Shown here in pieces: positions 34,775 to 54,390 of a stretch of DNA of 64,000 bases. How positions within the stretch are numbered: the first letter of the stretch is position 1; each line of letters starts with the position of its first letter. Source of the DNA: Nansenia antarctica (lineage: Eukaryota; Chordata; Actinopteri; Argentiniformes; Microstomatidae). The notes beneath the pieces are model-generated. The model saw only the letters and a program-made list of their open reading frames with translations, did no database searches and had not been told where the DNA came from. Location of the stretch: the NCBI GenBank assembly GCA_963989245.1, contig OZ022340.1:33436710-33500709 (forward strand). The letters are read 5' to 3'. Both the position numbers and the translations under genes were made by a program.

Positions 34775-37700
34775 ATGGAGGAACCGGCTGCTGAACCAGA
34801 AGCAGAGCATGATACTCCACCCCGTCCTGCAAAAAAACAAAGGCGTTTCCAGAAATACAGACGCGATTGGGAAGAAGCGAACAGGTGGCTTGTCAGCATT
34901 GTTGAAAACGAGTATAAAGCTAACTGCACAATATGTCGGCGGGTATTTTCTATCGCACACGGCGGCCTGTCAGACGTGAAACAGCGTGCCTCTGGAGAGC
35001 AGCACTCCCGTAATGCCAGGATCCAGATGAACCAAGCTGCAGTGACAGTATTTCGTACCACAGGCATCTCCTGAAGCAGATAAGGTAATGATCGATTTTG
35101 AATCCATTCTACCATGTGTGACGGTTGTTGTTGTTGTTAGTAGTCGATGTGGGCAGAATCGTCCCTAGTGTGTGTCACGTGATGCAAGACGGGGTGGTTG
35201 TCATAGCAACGATCAACATAGTGTACAAGTACTGATCGATGTATCATCAATATAAATATAGTGCACAATATTAAAATAATAAAATAAACAAGTCTGATGT
35301 TATATATTATTATGTTATATGCTCGACTCATCTGGAAAATTGCATTTTCAATACTAATGGATTAACAGGATACAGAAAAATGCTCAGAGAAAAATATATT
35401 TAAAAAAATGTATTAATATGTTTTTCTCAATGTTTGTGAAGATTTCTGTGGTTTCACTGTTTGGAAACAGAAACTGGTGTGACTTTCATAACTGTGTCCA
35501 AACAACACTACAATGAATACTGTTGAATTTCATTAACAATTTGTCATCCTCTCCCCCCTCTAGGTTACAGCAGCGGAATTGACGCATGTGTACCACACGG
35601 TTAAGCACAACCTCAGCTACAATAGTGCGGACTGTGGACACAAACTCAATCAAACGATTCTGCATGATTCCAAAATCGTAAAGAAAATGTCTCTAGGGAG
35701 AACAAAGGCAGAAGCAATGGTCAAAGACGTCCTTGCGCCGAAGGCAGTGGGTGAAGTTCTTAATGTCTTGACATCAGGACCCCTTCCATTCTCCATCCAG
35801 ACGGATGCATCAAATAAAGGGAACAGGAAGATGTTTCCCCTTGCTGTACAATTCTTTCAGCCAGAAACTGGGGTCACCAACAGAATGCTTGACTTCATAG
35901 AGAATGCAGATGAGTCAGCCGCTGGGATTATAGATTCCATACAAAAATCACTTGATAAATGTGGAATCCACAACTCGGTCTTCACAAACCTGAAGAAAAA
36001 GCAAAAGGATCTGCTGCAAGGGAACTGTCATGCCCACATTATGCACAACACAGTGAAACATGCTCTGGACCAGCTCACTGTAGATGTCGAAAACATTGTG
36101 CTGAAGGTCTATGGGCACTTCTCCGTATCAGCCAAACGAAGAGAATCCCTCAAAGAGTTTTGTGAATTTTGTGATGTGGAATTCAGGGAGATTCTACGAC
36201 ATGTCACAACAAGGTGGCTCTCCCTCAATCCAGCCATCACCCGGTTTATGCAAACCTGGACTGCTCTCAAGTCTTACTTCATCAGCCTGGGGGATGAGTG
36301 TCCCAGACAGATCAGAGATTTGTTAAATCTCAGTGAAGACTCAACTGGGGAAGACCCTGACATTGTGGAGGTTTACCTCCTGTTCTCCAACAATATCCTC
36401 TCCCTCTTTGAGGAAGTTGTTAAGAAGCTGGAAAGCAATTCAACCACCTGTGTTGAGTTATATTCCATCATGGATAACTTCAAGCAAAAACTCACACAAA
36501 GACGAGACGACCATTTCTATGGCTACTTAACCAAAGTGAAGCTGCAGCGTCTCCTTCCACATGATGCAAACAAGGCAAGGGCAGATTTCACTGCGTTTCT
36601 TAACACAGCAATCTCATATGTTGAGAAATGCAGACGACACCACCGTGGTGGGATGTATCTCGGGGGGGGACGAGGCGGCGTACAGGGATGAGGTAGAGCA
36701 ATTGAGCAAGCTGTGCAAGGTTAACAACCTGCTGCTAAACAAGTCAAAGACCCAGGAATTCATCGTAGACTTCAGGAGGAAAAAGTCCGAGATCCTGCCC
36801 CTGCTCATCGACGGAGAGAGCGTGGAGATAGTCTCAAACCTCCGATTCCTGGGACACAACATGCGGGATGACCTGGCCTGGAAGGACAACACTAAAGGCA
36901 CCATCAAGAGGGCACAACAGCGGCTATACACCCTGAGATGCCTCAAGAAACAACACAGCAAGAAGGAGATGCTGGTGGCCTTCTACCACGGCGCAGTGGA
37001 GAGCATCCTCACCTTCGGCATCTCCAACTGGTTCCACAGCTGCACGGCAGCGGAGAGAAGCGAGCTACAGAGAGTCGTGAGAACAGCACAGAAGATCACC
37101 GGCGCCCCCCTCCCCTCTCTGGAGGAGCTGTACAAAACACGCTGTCTCAGGAGGGCCTCCAAGATCTCCAAGGACCCGACCCACCCTGGGCACGAACACT
37201 TTGTCAAGCTGCCCTCGAACAGGAGGTACAGGACCCCGGCCGCTAAGACAAACAGACTGAAGGACAGCTTCTACCACAGGGCCGTCAAGGCCCTGAACAC
37301 AGAAAAGGTCTAAGTTCTGGGCCCAGGACAGTCCGGACGGATTGTATGGCAGCTAGTGCTGAGGCACAAACACATTACAGTACATTTTCAAGCCTGCAAA
37401 CTGTGACACTTTAAAATAATGTGAAAAAATACTTTCTTGTGAAATATGACAACCCTAGTTGACTATCTGTGCAGTATAGTACAGTGGATTGTGTACATAG
37501 CCTCTATTGATGTAAACCAGCTCCTTACCTTCTTGTGATTTTATGCATCTATGCTTTTTCTAAAATGTGTTTCTTTTTCCTTTCCTAAACACCAGGGGAG
37601 CCTCCCCTCCTAAATTTCGTTGTTTGGTACCTGTACTGTAGCAATGACAAATAAAGTCTATCTAAAAAAAAAAATCTATCTAAATGGTTTGACTTTTCAG

Positions 37701-38192
37701 AGAACAACTGGTTGTTCTCCCTGCAATCTCTCTCTGCACCATGGAATGGCTACCTTCAGTGATATTGAGAGGATCACTGGTAAGATCAACCTCATCCATA
37801 AAGTCAATATGGATGAACTATATGATGAATGCACCACAGCAAATGCCACTTTGAAGGGGCTCAGGGAGGGTGCAGAAGATGAGTGGACGTCCAGGTGGGT
37901 GGCTATCTGTCAAGCAGCTGACCTGCCTAACATGCTGTCCGTCATCAGCCACATCCTGAGCGTCCCAGCATCCACTGGATATGTGGAAAGGATCTTTTCC
38001 AGAATGACCAGCAAATGGAGTGACTGCAGGAACAGGTGCTCTGTGGAGCTCATGAGGAGTGAGCTGCTGATCACTCTCAACTTTGAGCTGTCCTGTTCAG
38101 AGTTTTACTCCATTGTTTTGAAAGACAAACAGCTGCTCAGTGCTGCAAGGAGTGATCAGAAGTACACTTGGAAAAAGAAATACACACAGTGA
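34775..38192 (+). pseudogene. hAT-family transposase gene, interrupted by a Rex1 LINE
   Basis: Exon 1 is 34775-35084 and exon 2 is 35564-36630, continuing after the LINE at 37687-38192. The N-terminus is acidic/basic and then has a degenerate zinc-finger block (CTICRRVFSIAHGGLSD...SGEQHSRN). The body is the hAT RNase H-like fold, with FSIQTDASNKGNRKMFPL, CHAHIMHNTVKHAL and VTTRWLSLNPAI. The C-terminus holds the hAT dimerisation region (ILSVPASTGYVERIFSRM). Removing the Rex1 copy with one 5-bp duplication restores …YVEK|WFDFSENNW…. Damage: a one-base shift before the exon 1 donor (near 35062), and another near 37750 where LQ* changes register to FSDIERITG. It is therefore a decayed transposon gene rather than a host gene. 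Terminal repeats were not located. Confidence 0.8.
36631..37681 (+). mobile_element. Rex1-type LINE, 5' truncated
   Basis: Flanked by the 5-bp duplication AAATG (36626-36630 and 37682-37686). It starts inside the reverse transcriptase at the catalytic block (ADDTTVVG) and stays open to a TAA at 37311-37313, with VGCISGG, FLGHNMRDDL and FYHGAVESILTFGI visible. The 3' UTR contains AGGGGAGCCTCCCCTCC and ends CAATGACAAATAAAGTCTATC plus a short A-rich/ATCT tail. Same family as the fragments at 4075-4633 and 56836-57302. Confidence 0.92.
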
Positions 38193-38490
38193 GGAAGAGA
38201 GAGAGAGGTGTTAACTGTTTTCACTGGAAAAAATAAGTAACACAATGAGAAGAGAGAGAGCTCAACTGCTAAACCCTGTCTACTGCTGCACATGATTGAA
38301 TGATGACTGTTGAATGTTTTGTAGTTTTATAGTTTCATAAATTATTATTTGCACAACCATTGTTGCACTATATTTGAAAGTGGCAAAGCTTTGTTTAATT
38401 GTAAGTTATTGAGTTAAGTTATGGTGCATATACTGTATGCTAATGCTTTTTGTTTAATACATTTTGTATTAAGATACGTTCAGTCAGTGT
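38193..38490. other. 3' flank of the hAT transposase; no separate gene
   Basis: AT-rich sequence after the hAT stop codon, interrupted by the hAT-type element at 38491. The flank resumes at 39553 with AATAAAGCAC, a possible polyadenylation signal. Confidence 0.35.
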
Positions 38491-39544
38491 CAGGGCTGGA
38501 CTGGGACAAGAATTAGGCCCTGGCATTTTTGGCCCAGACAGGCCCACCCCAATCGGTCGGACCACACCCACCAGCACAAAAATACTTGCCTTATATACTC
38601 GTCTTATATACTGTGCTGTACAGTCATATGACAAACTGTAGTATTCCCCCAAACCACTACAAAGACGACTACATACAGTAAGCAATGGTACCAGTGCAAG
38701 TAGACCAGTGTACTCAGTGATCAGATTCCAGAGCGAATTTACGAACGCAGCCTTGTTGTTCTAGATTTTTTTTTTCATTATCAACCTATCATTGCGCTTT
38801 AGAGTAAAACAAAGCACGCAACTGTCACGTCTATCTTTTCATGGCAACTCTACATTGTGATTTACAAGGGATATTAACTAATATTAAGTAATATTATTTG
38901 CAATTGATCCGCGGTACACATGCGTGCCGAACCGTGGGGGGCGATCCGTTACACCCCTAACAGCTACATATATTTTCCTTACCGGGTCAACGGTTACAGG
39001 CTGACTCGGCCCCGCTTCTTCTGTATCCTCTCTATCCTCTGTATCTGTACCCTGCTCCCGCTCCTCCCTGCCAGCCTCCTCTTCAACCTGTTGCTGTTGC
39101 TGCTGTGGTAAACTTGAGGGTGCAGCAAACATGTCCCTAATGTTTACACATTTGGCAGCATCTGCCTCGAGTTTCTTTTTGTTTTTCTCCCTAAGTTTTT
39201 CCCAGCCTCCCTTCCGTTTTAGTGTGCTTTTGCGCTCCATCTCTCTCAGTATCTATCTAGTAACTATCCAGGCTAACTACATTTATTTTGCCGGCCGGCT
39301 CGGCCCAAAACTACCGCGAAACTGAGACGGAGGTCTGGTGCTGTGTGCGTGCGTGACCCCTGACCCCCCCCCCCCCTTCTCTCTGTTGATTGGGCCAGCC
39401 CAGTGTCTGTATAGAAAATTATTGGTAAAAAAAAAAATGTGGAAAAAAAAAAACTTTTTTTTTATTTTGCCGGTCGGCTCGGCCCAAAACTACCGCGGCC
39501 CACCGGGCAAATGCCCGGTATGCCAGATGGCCAGTCCAGCCCTG
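38491..39544 (-). mobile_element. Internally deleted hAT element with transposase first exon
   Basis: Ends CAGGGCTGGACTGG and CCAGTCCAGCCCTG, flanked by the 8-bp duplication GTCAGTGT (38483-38490 and 39545-39552). The minus strand carries a start exon (ATG at 39240) whose product is very basic, then poly-Gln and acidic (RKSTLKRKGGWEKLREKN...). This is the usual N-terminus of a large hAT transposase group; the DDE body is missing. The second half of the element holds poly-C and poly-A runs at 39365-39460. Confidence 0.85.
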
Positions 39545-39552
39545 GTCAGTGT

Positions 39553-40908
39553 TAATAAAGCACTTGAAACTTTATATATGAATCTAAATGCTTTATTGAA
39601 ACAATGTTTAACTTATGATTTACTAGCACTGGGGCCCCCACCCCGCCCTTGAGCCCGTGGTGGTCGTGGTCCCGAGGAGCGGGGCCCCTACTGCGAGGGG
39701 TGTCCCTTATTTCTCTGACTGAAAGGTGGCAACCCTATCTACCATTCCTCTCACAAGGCCAAAGTGATCTCAAGAGCAAAAGGTATACTTTAACCTGTGT
39801 CCTTCTTAGTTTATGTAGGAGCTATACAAGTATACTGTATTCTGTGATAGCAATTCGAGAATGAAAATAACAGTGATGGGTTTGAAGAAAAAAACTGTCT
39901 GAAAGCAAGACATTTGTCAGACTTCTTCTAGTCTTCGGAGACTACTTCTCCGCTTGCTGAAGTACTAAAAGTCGGAACAGCGCCACAAAACGAACTAGTG
40001 GTCGAAGACATAAGAGTTTCAGAGTAACTCTTCCCGACTCCGGAGGTCCCTGGTTCGAGACCGGGCGGGAACAACGTTTTTTCCTTTCACCTTTGAGGCG
40101 GAGCAGTTACTTACGATAGGGCTTGAGTCAACCAACTAGAATTCAGGCGAGAACAGACGGGTGCAGTCTGAGGTTTGGCAGTTAAGTGCAATTCTGACTG
40201 CATAGCTTGAGACTCTTTTACTCTCCAAATTTAAGAGATTCTAATCTTATTTAGAAATCATCAAAACTAAGAAATGTTATAATAAAGTAAAACAAATAAC
40301 AGATTCCTCTAACCAGTATGCCATGCAGTTGTTTTTGTTTTATGCTTTATCTCCCCCCAACATACAAGTAAATACTAGTATTTTAAACATGTGATTAATC
40401 ACAGCCTATTATTGTGATTAACTTGATTAAAATGTTTAATCGATTGACAGCATTAGTTTAAAGACATGGTTGCCTATACAGGGTATATACAGGAATCTTG
40501 AGGTTAATTTCAATACCTTTCTAAGACTTTTTAAAGACCTTGTCAATATTTTTCCAGACCTCACCAGCCACTTGGAGCTGTAATCGTTTACATCAGTGAC
40601 ACCTTTAACTTAACAGTTTTAATAGACACCAGACCACTATCATACAACACAATTTCCGGTTCATCTTTGTTTTTTAATAGAACTAATACATTCCCAAACT
40701 TTTACTAAAAGTTTTTAGGACTCAAACTCTTTGGACAGAGTCTAATTCAGACAAATATCTACAAAATTCAAGACCTCATAAAATCGTGATAAGACTTTTT
40801 AATACTTATTAAGGGTCTTGATTTTCCCAAAATTGATTTATCAACTTTTAATACTTTTCAAGACACCGCGGATACCCTGCTATATGCAACCTCAAAGGTT
40901 AAGCTGAC
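39553..40908 (-). other. Presumed TDRD12 intron sequence; no gene seen
   Basis: Lies downstream of the last visible TDRD12 exon. I looked on the minus strand for the second helicase lobe and found none. Apart from the tRNA-like segment it holds AT-rich, unassigned sequence. 40490-40860 has repeated AAGACTTTTTAAT-like words (AAGACCTT, AAGACTTTTTAATACTT, AATACTTTTCAAGAC), probably an old interspersed repeat. Confidence 0.35.
39965..40072 (+). other. tRNA-like segment of doubtful status
   Basis: CCTGGTTCGAGACCGGG folds as a 5-bp stem with a seven-base loop TTCGAGA, exactly like a tRNA T-arm. Upstream, AGAGTTTCAGAGTAACTCT forms another stem-loop, but its loop lacks the T before the anticodon, and a matching 5' acceptor strand and D-arm are not evident. 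It could be a tRNA pseudogene or the head of a SINE. Confidence 0.25.
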
Positions 40909-48087
<7,179 letters not shown>

Positions 48088-48240
48088 CTAAACATCAAAA
48101 CATCCACAGTACTTAAAGGGACGGTTCGGCCTATTTTCATGCTCAGGTGAAATATCAACTTGTTGTCCTCAAAAGCCAGTAGTGAAAGATTCTACTTTGC
48201 TACCGCAGCACAGGCTAACAGTTACACTAGGGCCACACTG

Positions 48241-48415
48241 GCTACCTCTACCTCAGCAGGGCTACCTCTACCTCAGCAGCGCTACCTCTACCTCAGCAGC
48301 GCTACCTCTACCTCAGCAGCGCTACCTCTACCTCAGCAGCGCTACCTCTACCTCAGCAGGGCTACCTCTACCTCAGCAGGGCTACCTCTACCTCAGCAGG
48401 GCTACTTCTACCTCT
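48241..48415. repeat. 20-bp minisatellite, about 9 copies
   Basis: Unit GCTACCTCTACCTCAGCAGS, with the last base C or G. Copies are almost identical, which suggests recent expansion. Confidence 0.97.
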
Positions 48416-48664
48416 AGACAATTCTACCCCATGCTAGGAAGCAAGTTGCCTAATGGCATGAAAATGCAACATGTTGTACTTGTTGTGTGCCTGTACGTGT
48501 GAGAAGATGTCTTTTTCCAAACGGCACTTTTTCCTGATTCAACTAATCAAGTACAAACCATAATTGCTTTGCACTTGATTAGTGGAATCAGGTGAGCTGG
48601 TGGTGGAACAGATCAAATATGTGGTGCGGCTGGGGCGCCCCGAGGAGAGGGTTGAGAAACACTG

Positions 48665-48961
48665 CTCTAGGGAATGGCCTAGGAGGGTGAAAGTTGACAT
48701 GGTACAATGTCCCATGAAGGGGAAGGAGTGTGTAGAGTTTGGTGAGTGTGACTCTTTCGCAGCCCGTTCCCTGGGCCCAAACGTACCCCAGCAGGAGCAC
48801 CTTTCAGTCAAAAGGCACAGACCTATGAAGGCCTCTAGGGAATGGCCTAGGAGGGTGAAAGTTGACATGGTACATTGTCCCATGAAGGGGAAGGAGTGTG
48901 TCAAGTTTGGTGAGTGTGACTCTTTCGCAGCCCGTTCCCTGGGCCCAAACGTACCCCAGCA
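48665..48961. repeat. Direct duplication of about 128 bp
   Basis: 48665-48793 and 48833-48961 are near-identical (start CTCTAGGGAATGGCCTAGG, end AAACGTACCCCAGCA), with a period of 168 bp. Single-base differences such as ACAATG/ACATTG and GTAGAG/GTCAAG are visible. Confidence 0.9.
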
Positions 48962-49079
48962 CTTTAATTCAGGCTTTTGGGGCCTAGTGTGACATTAAAG
49001 GTTAAAGGACTTTAGCGTCGCAACCGTAGGTGCCACAGACACGGTTCAGATATTTTCCGACTCGGCTCGGCCCCACCGA

Positions 49080-49337
49080 CAGGCCACACCCACTTTGATA
49101 CAAGCCACTCCCCCTAAGTGTCTAAGCCACTCCCACTTAGATACAGACCACACCCACTTTGATACAAGCTCCACCCACTTTGATACAAGCCACTCCCCCT
49201 AACTGTCTAAGCCACACCCACTTTGATACAAGCTCCACCCACTTTAATACAAGCCACTCCCCCTAAGTGTCTAAGCCACTCCCACTTTGATACAAGCCAC
49301 TCCCCCTAACTGTCTAAGCCACACCCACTTTGATAAA
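49080..49337. repeat. Degenerate tandem repeat, CCACTTTGATACAAGC type
   Basis: The blocks CCACTTTGATACAAGC, CACTCCCCCTAAGTGTC and TAAGCCACTCCCACTT recur about five times in varying order. Confidence 0.85.
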
Positions 49338-49617
49338 TAAATTATATTTATATAGCGCTTTTCCGAGGCTCAAATACCCTGACAATATGGGGAAAACGGG
49401 AAAGTGCTGTGTCCCTTGTTGTATGAATAGATCCGACCGGTCTCAAAATGTAGCCTATAATTAATGCAAGTGCAATCGGGCTAACGTTACTCATTCTCGC
49501 AGTTCCAAATGAATGAACGTTGAAGCGCACTGCCGTCGGGTTGTAAAATAGCCTAGTTTGATAGGCCTATTGACAGCGAATAAAACAGTGAAGATGACAA
49601 TTGTTTCTGCTGTTGTT

Positions 49618-49741
49618 ATTAAAATCTGTTCTCCGTTGGTTGTATCTCAAAATGTGGCCTATTAAAATCTGTTCTCCGTTGGTTGTATCTCAAAATGTGG
49701 CCTATTAAAATCTGTTCTCCGTTGGTTGTATCTCAAAATGA
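49618..49741. repeat. 43-bp tandem repeat, 3 copies
   Basis: A unit beginning ATTAAAATCTGTTCTCCGTT and ending AAAATGTGGCCT, followed by an ATGATGTGGCCTAACTA doublet. Confidence 0.9.
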
Positions 49742-50164
49742 TGTGGCCTAACTAATGATGTGGCCTAACTAATTAATGCAAGTGCAGCCAGGGGCGTGTC
49801 CAGGGGGTGGCCTGGGGTAGCACGTGCCACCCCTGAAATCTGATTGGCCACCCCAGGTGCCACCCCCCTGATTGATTGGCACACAGCTGACATGATGTAT
49901 ATAATTTGATGTAAAGAACTCTCAAAAAACACATACGAAATATTGTTTTAAGTACAATAAAGCTTTATTTCTTTTAAGAACGTGTGGAGTGCATCTCCAG
50001 CAGTGCGATATCTGTAAACATACTATCTGTAGACTCTCCGCTCAGGGTTGCCAGATGGGATTGACAATTTCGAGCCTAACCAGTCTAAAAACAGCTAAAT
50101 CCACAAAAAACCAGCCCATCTGGCAACCCTGTCTCCGCTGCTTCAAACTCTTCCACCGACACTC

Positions 50165-50325
50165 GAATGGAATACACTCATGACCAAATGTAATACGCTG
50201 CGCTCAAATGTAATACACATGCTCAATGGAATACACTCGTGACCAAATGTAATACACATGCTCAATGGAATACACTCATGACCAAATGTAATACGCTGCG
50301 CTCAAATGTAATACACATTGATTTT
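50165..50325. repeat. Compound tandem repeat, AATGGAATACACTC / CCAAATGTAATAC
   Basis: Alternating blocks ATGGAATACACTCATGACC, AAATGTAATACGCTGCGCTC and AAATGTAATACACATGCTC. Confidence 0.85.
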
Positions 50326-51974
50326 ATTTTGGCACAAATATGCCGTATTTTTGCATTGTATTTAGTGTTACACGTGTATTGCATTCCGATGTGTGTATTG
50401 CATTCCGATGTGTGTATTGCATTTAAATGGGGCACGATCTACCCTCCATAGAGTTAGGTACGCTTAAAATGGCGGGCGGGTGTTGCGTTGAGGAAAGGAG
50501 AGCTTCGGTGAACTGGCGGTTTTGTATGTGGGAGTTTGCAATTAAACGCACGGATTGTAAGACAACCTATCTTGTCTTTGGCTTGGGAGGACTTCTGATT
50601 TCAAGACATAAAAGTCTGAATCTATGTCATGGTATTTGATACGCTAGGCAATGCAAACTTTTTATACTTTTCACAGGCAGGTAATGGCCAGGTAATGGAT
50701 TGGAACAATATCTCGTTAACTCCGACCACTCCCCCAGATTTGTTTGTTTAAAGAATAAATATGGGAGTTTAATATTACATCCGAATCCTGACGTCTGCCG
50801 TGTGAGATCAGGTTGCATTTAGACTATATAGTGACTATATCTAGCTATATATATCTAGTCTAGCTATTGCTGGCTAACGTTACACTTATGTTATTTTAGC
50901 TCTCACCTTGTAACAATTAGCTGTAGGCAATAATAATAATAATAAATTATATTTATATAACGCTTTATTAATGCAAGTGCAATCGGGCTAACGTTACTCA
51001 TTCTCGCAGTTCCAAATGAATGAACGTTGAAGCGCTTGTATCTCAAAATGTGGCGCAGCCCGACAGGCGCACATAACAGGCGTACCCCTGCGCTTTCAGA
51101 GCTCGTTTTCTCGTCGGAATTCGACGTTTGGAGACGAACGACAGACGTCGAATCCTGACGGCTGCCGTGTGAGACCAGGTTGGACATTTATAATGAATTC
51201 CTTTGTTTCAGACTGTTTTTTTACTTACACAGACACGAGCGAGCGCATATGCGCGAACTTCGTAAAACCGTATTATATTTTAGTGTCAGGGAAATAAATA
51301 AATTTTAAAATGTCCACATCGTCACCCGCCTAAGACCCTTACCAGGGGCCTCCATAATGTTGTTTGCTTAGGGCCCCCAAAAGTCTAGGGGCTCCACTGC
51401 CTTAAGTCATGTGCACATTTTGGAATCGGGATACTTCATTGCAGAAATCCTTGGGTAAAGCACCTCTGAATTTGATGAACTCCAGTTAAGTCCCCTTGCG
51501 CACCAAGCTCCATAAACACCTTTCCTTCCGACGTCTCGAAAATCTCAAAGATCTTAACAATGTTGGGGTGGCTTAGGGATGCGCCCAACAACAGGCTACC
51601 CAACAAACGTTCACGCAGCTAATGGGTATGCTAATAGCGCTATTGGCCGTTACCGTTAGCAACACATTCCAAGCACTAGCTAGCTAGAAAGCACATCGAT
51701 GTTTGTTTGCAACAATGCACCATGTGCTTGCCTACCAACATTGATAAACCCAAATTTTGAACGGCCACAGACAGTTCCAAGCCAACTACTTACATTTGAG
51801 AATAAACTTCCATTATTAAAGGTTTTAGAAAGCCTATCAAATTTTCCAGGACAACACAAGATTTCCATGTTCATTTTACATTTTGCTCAGTTTCCATGCC
51901 TTTTCCAAGTATGGAATAAATAGGGCTCGATAATTTCCATGTTTTCCCTGTTTTCCAGGTAGCGTGGCAACCCT

Positions 51975-54390
51975 GTGTAGCCAGGAAAGGCTATAAACAG
52001 GTGGGATCTTTGACCTCTGCCGAGAGAGGAACCCTGGTAACTCTCTCCTGTGCCATCTCCACCACCGGGAACAAGCTACATGCTTGTAGACTAGAGCTCA
52101 GAGCAGCTGAGAGGAAATGGAGAAAAACTGGCCTTTCTGATGACCTTAACCTCTATCACTCTCTCCTTGCCAACTACGCCTCCTCGGCATCAGCTGCTAA
52201 AACATCCTACTATCATTCAAAAATACATTCTTCTGCCTCTAATCCTAGAAAACTGTTCTCCACTTTCTCTTCACTCCTTAATCCACCTCCTCCCCCTCCT
52301 CCTTCCTCCCTGTCCGCCGATGACTTTGTCACCTACTTTGAAAAAAAGGTGGACGACATCAGCAGCACCTTTCTCCCCCCACCGCTCCCTCCTCCCACTA
52401 ACAATGCTAACACTGTTCCCACTAACAATGCTAACACCCCTTCCAAACTCCCCCCTCGACACTCGATCTCTGGATTGTCATCTTTTTCCCCCCTCTCCCC
52501 CGATGAGATTCTCACACTTATCACATCAAAGCGGGCAACCACATGCCCTCTTGACCCCATCCCCTCCCCCCTTCTCCAATCCATTTCCGCCGACATCCTT
52601 CCTTACCTTACCACCCTAATCAACTCCTCCCTATCCACTGGATCTGTCCCAGCGGCCTTCAAAATAGCCAGAGTCAAGCCTCTCCTCAAGAAACCTACCC
52701 TTGACCCATCATCTGTCCACAATTACAGACCGGTATCCCTTCTCTCCTTCCCTTCCAAAACCCTTGAACGCGCGGCATCTAAACAACTGACTGACTATCT
52801 CCGGAAGATGGATCACTTAGACCCCCACCAATCCGGCTTCAAGGCTGGGCATTCCACTGAGACTGCACTCCTTGCTGTCACGGAAGCCCTCCACTCTGCC
52901 CAAGCTTCCTCCCTCTCCTCTGTTCTCATTCTCCTTGACCTGTCTGCTGCCTTCGACAGAGTCAATCACCAGATCCTTCTCTCCATCCTCTCAGACCTGG
53001 GCATCTCTGGCACCGCACACTCCTGGTTTTCTTCCTACCTGGCGGGCCGCTCCTACCAGGTGACCTGGAGAGAATCGCTATCTTCTCCACGAACCCTCTC
53101 CACTGGAGTTCCCCAGGGTTCCGTCCTAGGGCCCCTACTCTTCTCCCTCTACACCAAGTCTCTTGGCTCGGTAATCTCTTCACATGAGCTCTCCTACCAC
53201 AGCTACGCAGACGACACTCAACTCTTCCTGTCCTTCCCCCCGTCTGATGTACACGTGGCAACCCGTATCTCAGCATGTCTCGCTGACATTTCAACTTGGA
53301 TGGCTGACCACCATCTCAAGCTCAATCTTAACAAGACTGAGCTCCTCTTCATCCCCGGGAAAGCCTGCCCTCTCCAAGACTTCTCCATCACAGTGGAGAA
53401 CTCTACTGTAACCCCCTCCCTGACAGCCAAGAACCTTGGAGTGATCCTGGATAACCGACTATCCTGTGCAGAGAACATTGCAGCAACGGCTCGCTCCTGC
53501 AGATTCCTCCTCTACAACATCAGAAGGATACGACCATTCCTTACCAGAGAGGCAGCGCAACTCTTGATCCAGGCACTGGTCATCTCCCGCCTGGATTACT
53601 GCAATGCACTCCTGGCTGGGCTCCCCGCTTCAGCCATTAGACCTCTGCAGCTCATCCAGAATGCTGCTGCCCGGCTGGTATTCAACCTCCCCAAATACTC
53701 GCATGTCACCCCTCTCCTTCGCACCCTGCACTGGCTCCCGATAGCAGCTCGCATCAGATTCAAGACCCTGGTGCTTGCATACCAGGCAGCTAAAGGGACA
53801 GCCCCTGCCTACCTGAAGGAAATGGTAACCCCCCAAACCCCCGCCCGCTCACTCCGCTCCTCCACCTCGGCTGGCCGACTGGCCCCACCTCCTCTACACA
53901 GCAGTCGGGCTGCCCGATCACGTCTCTTCACAACACTGGCTCCCCGCTGGTGGAATGAGCTCCCCACGGCTGTCAGAACGGCAGAGTCACTACCCATCTT
54001 CCGTCGTAGACTGAAGACCCATCTCTTCAGGTTACATCTTAACTGCTCCTCCTGAGACATCTTCTGACCCTCACCACTACGTCTCCTAAAGACACCCGCT
54101 TTCCCCTCTACTGTGTCCCTAAGAACTTCTATTTCCCCCCCTTGTACTGTTTCTCAGTTTCTCCAGTAATAAAAAAAATAATAAAAAAATATAAAAAGTT
54201 TTAGTAGAAGGCGATAATAGGGAGGAGGTTTTTCCTTCTATCAGTGGCCCTGGGCCCGAGCTAGAGTACTCTTCCTGCAACGAATGGTGGACTGCTGATT
54301 CACATGCTTAGTATTCAAATGTATTGATTGTAAGTCGCTTTGGAATAAGGCGTCTGCTAAATGCCAAAAATGTAAAAAATGTAAATGAAC
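51975..54390 (+). mobile_element. L2-type (CR1-group) LINE, 5' truncated
   Basis: Open frame from 52001 to a TGA at 54053-54055, about 684 aa. It lacks the endonuclease domain but holds the complete reverse transcriptase: VKPLLKK, NYRPVSLLSFPSK, DHLDPHQSGF, LLDLSAAFDRVNH, GVPQGSVLGPLLF and the catalytic YADDTQL near residue 405. The L2-like C-terminal blocks are SRLDYCNALLAGLP, LHWLPIAARIRFK and APRWWNELP. The 3' UTR ends with the tail GTAAGTCGCTTTGG...GTCTGCTAAATGCC and an AAATGTAAATG repeat. The absence of stops suggests a young copy. Confidence 0.9.

Larger units (their letters stand above)
48088..51974. other. Gene-free stretch rich in tandem and dispersed repeats
   Basis: No exon on either strand could be matched to TDRD12 or any other gene. 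The tandem repeats are listed separately. 49335-49435 matches 11910-12015 (TTATATTTATATAGC, CCCTGACAATATGGGGAAAA, TGTATGAATAGATCCGA), a relic of the left end of the Academ-like family. 49458-49530 and 50965-51035 share AATGCAAGTGCAATCGGGCT and GAATGAACGTTGAAGCGC. A hAT-like end (AGGGGCGTGTCCAGG) lies at 49791, but its partner was not found. Confidence 0.5.

Noticed and set aside
39965..40072. Functional tRNA gene
   Set aside because: Only the T-arm and one stem-loop are convincing. The D-arm, the acceptor partner and the T before the anticodon are missing. Kept only as a low-confidence tRNA-like segment.
48582..48992. 136-codon plus-strand frame over the duplicated block
   Set aside because: The duplication length (168 bp) is a multiple of three, so the frame survives by chance. 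No similarity to a known protein.
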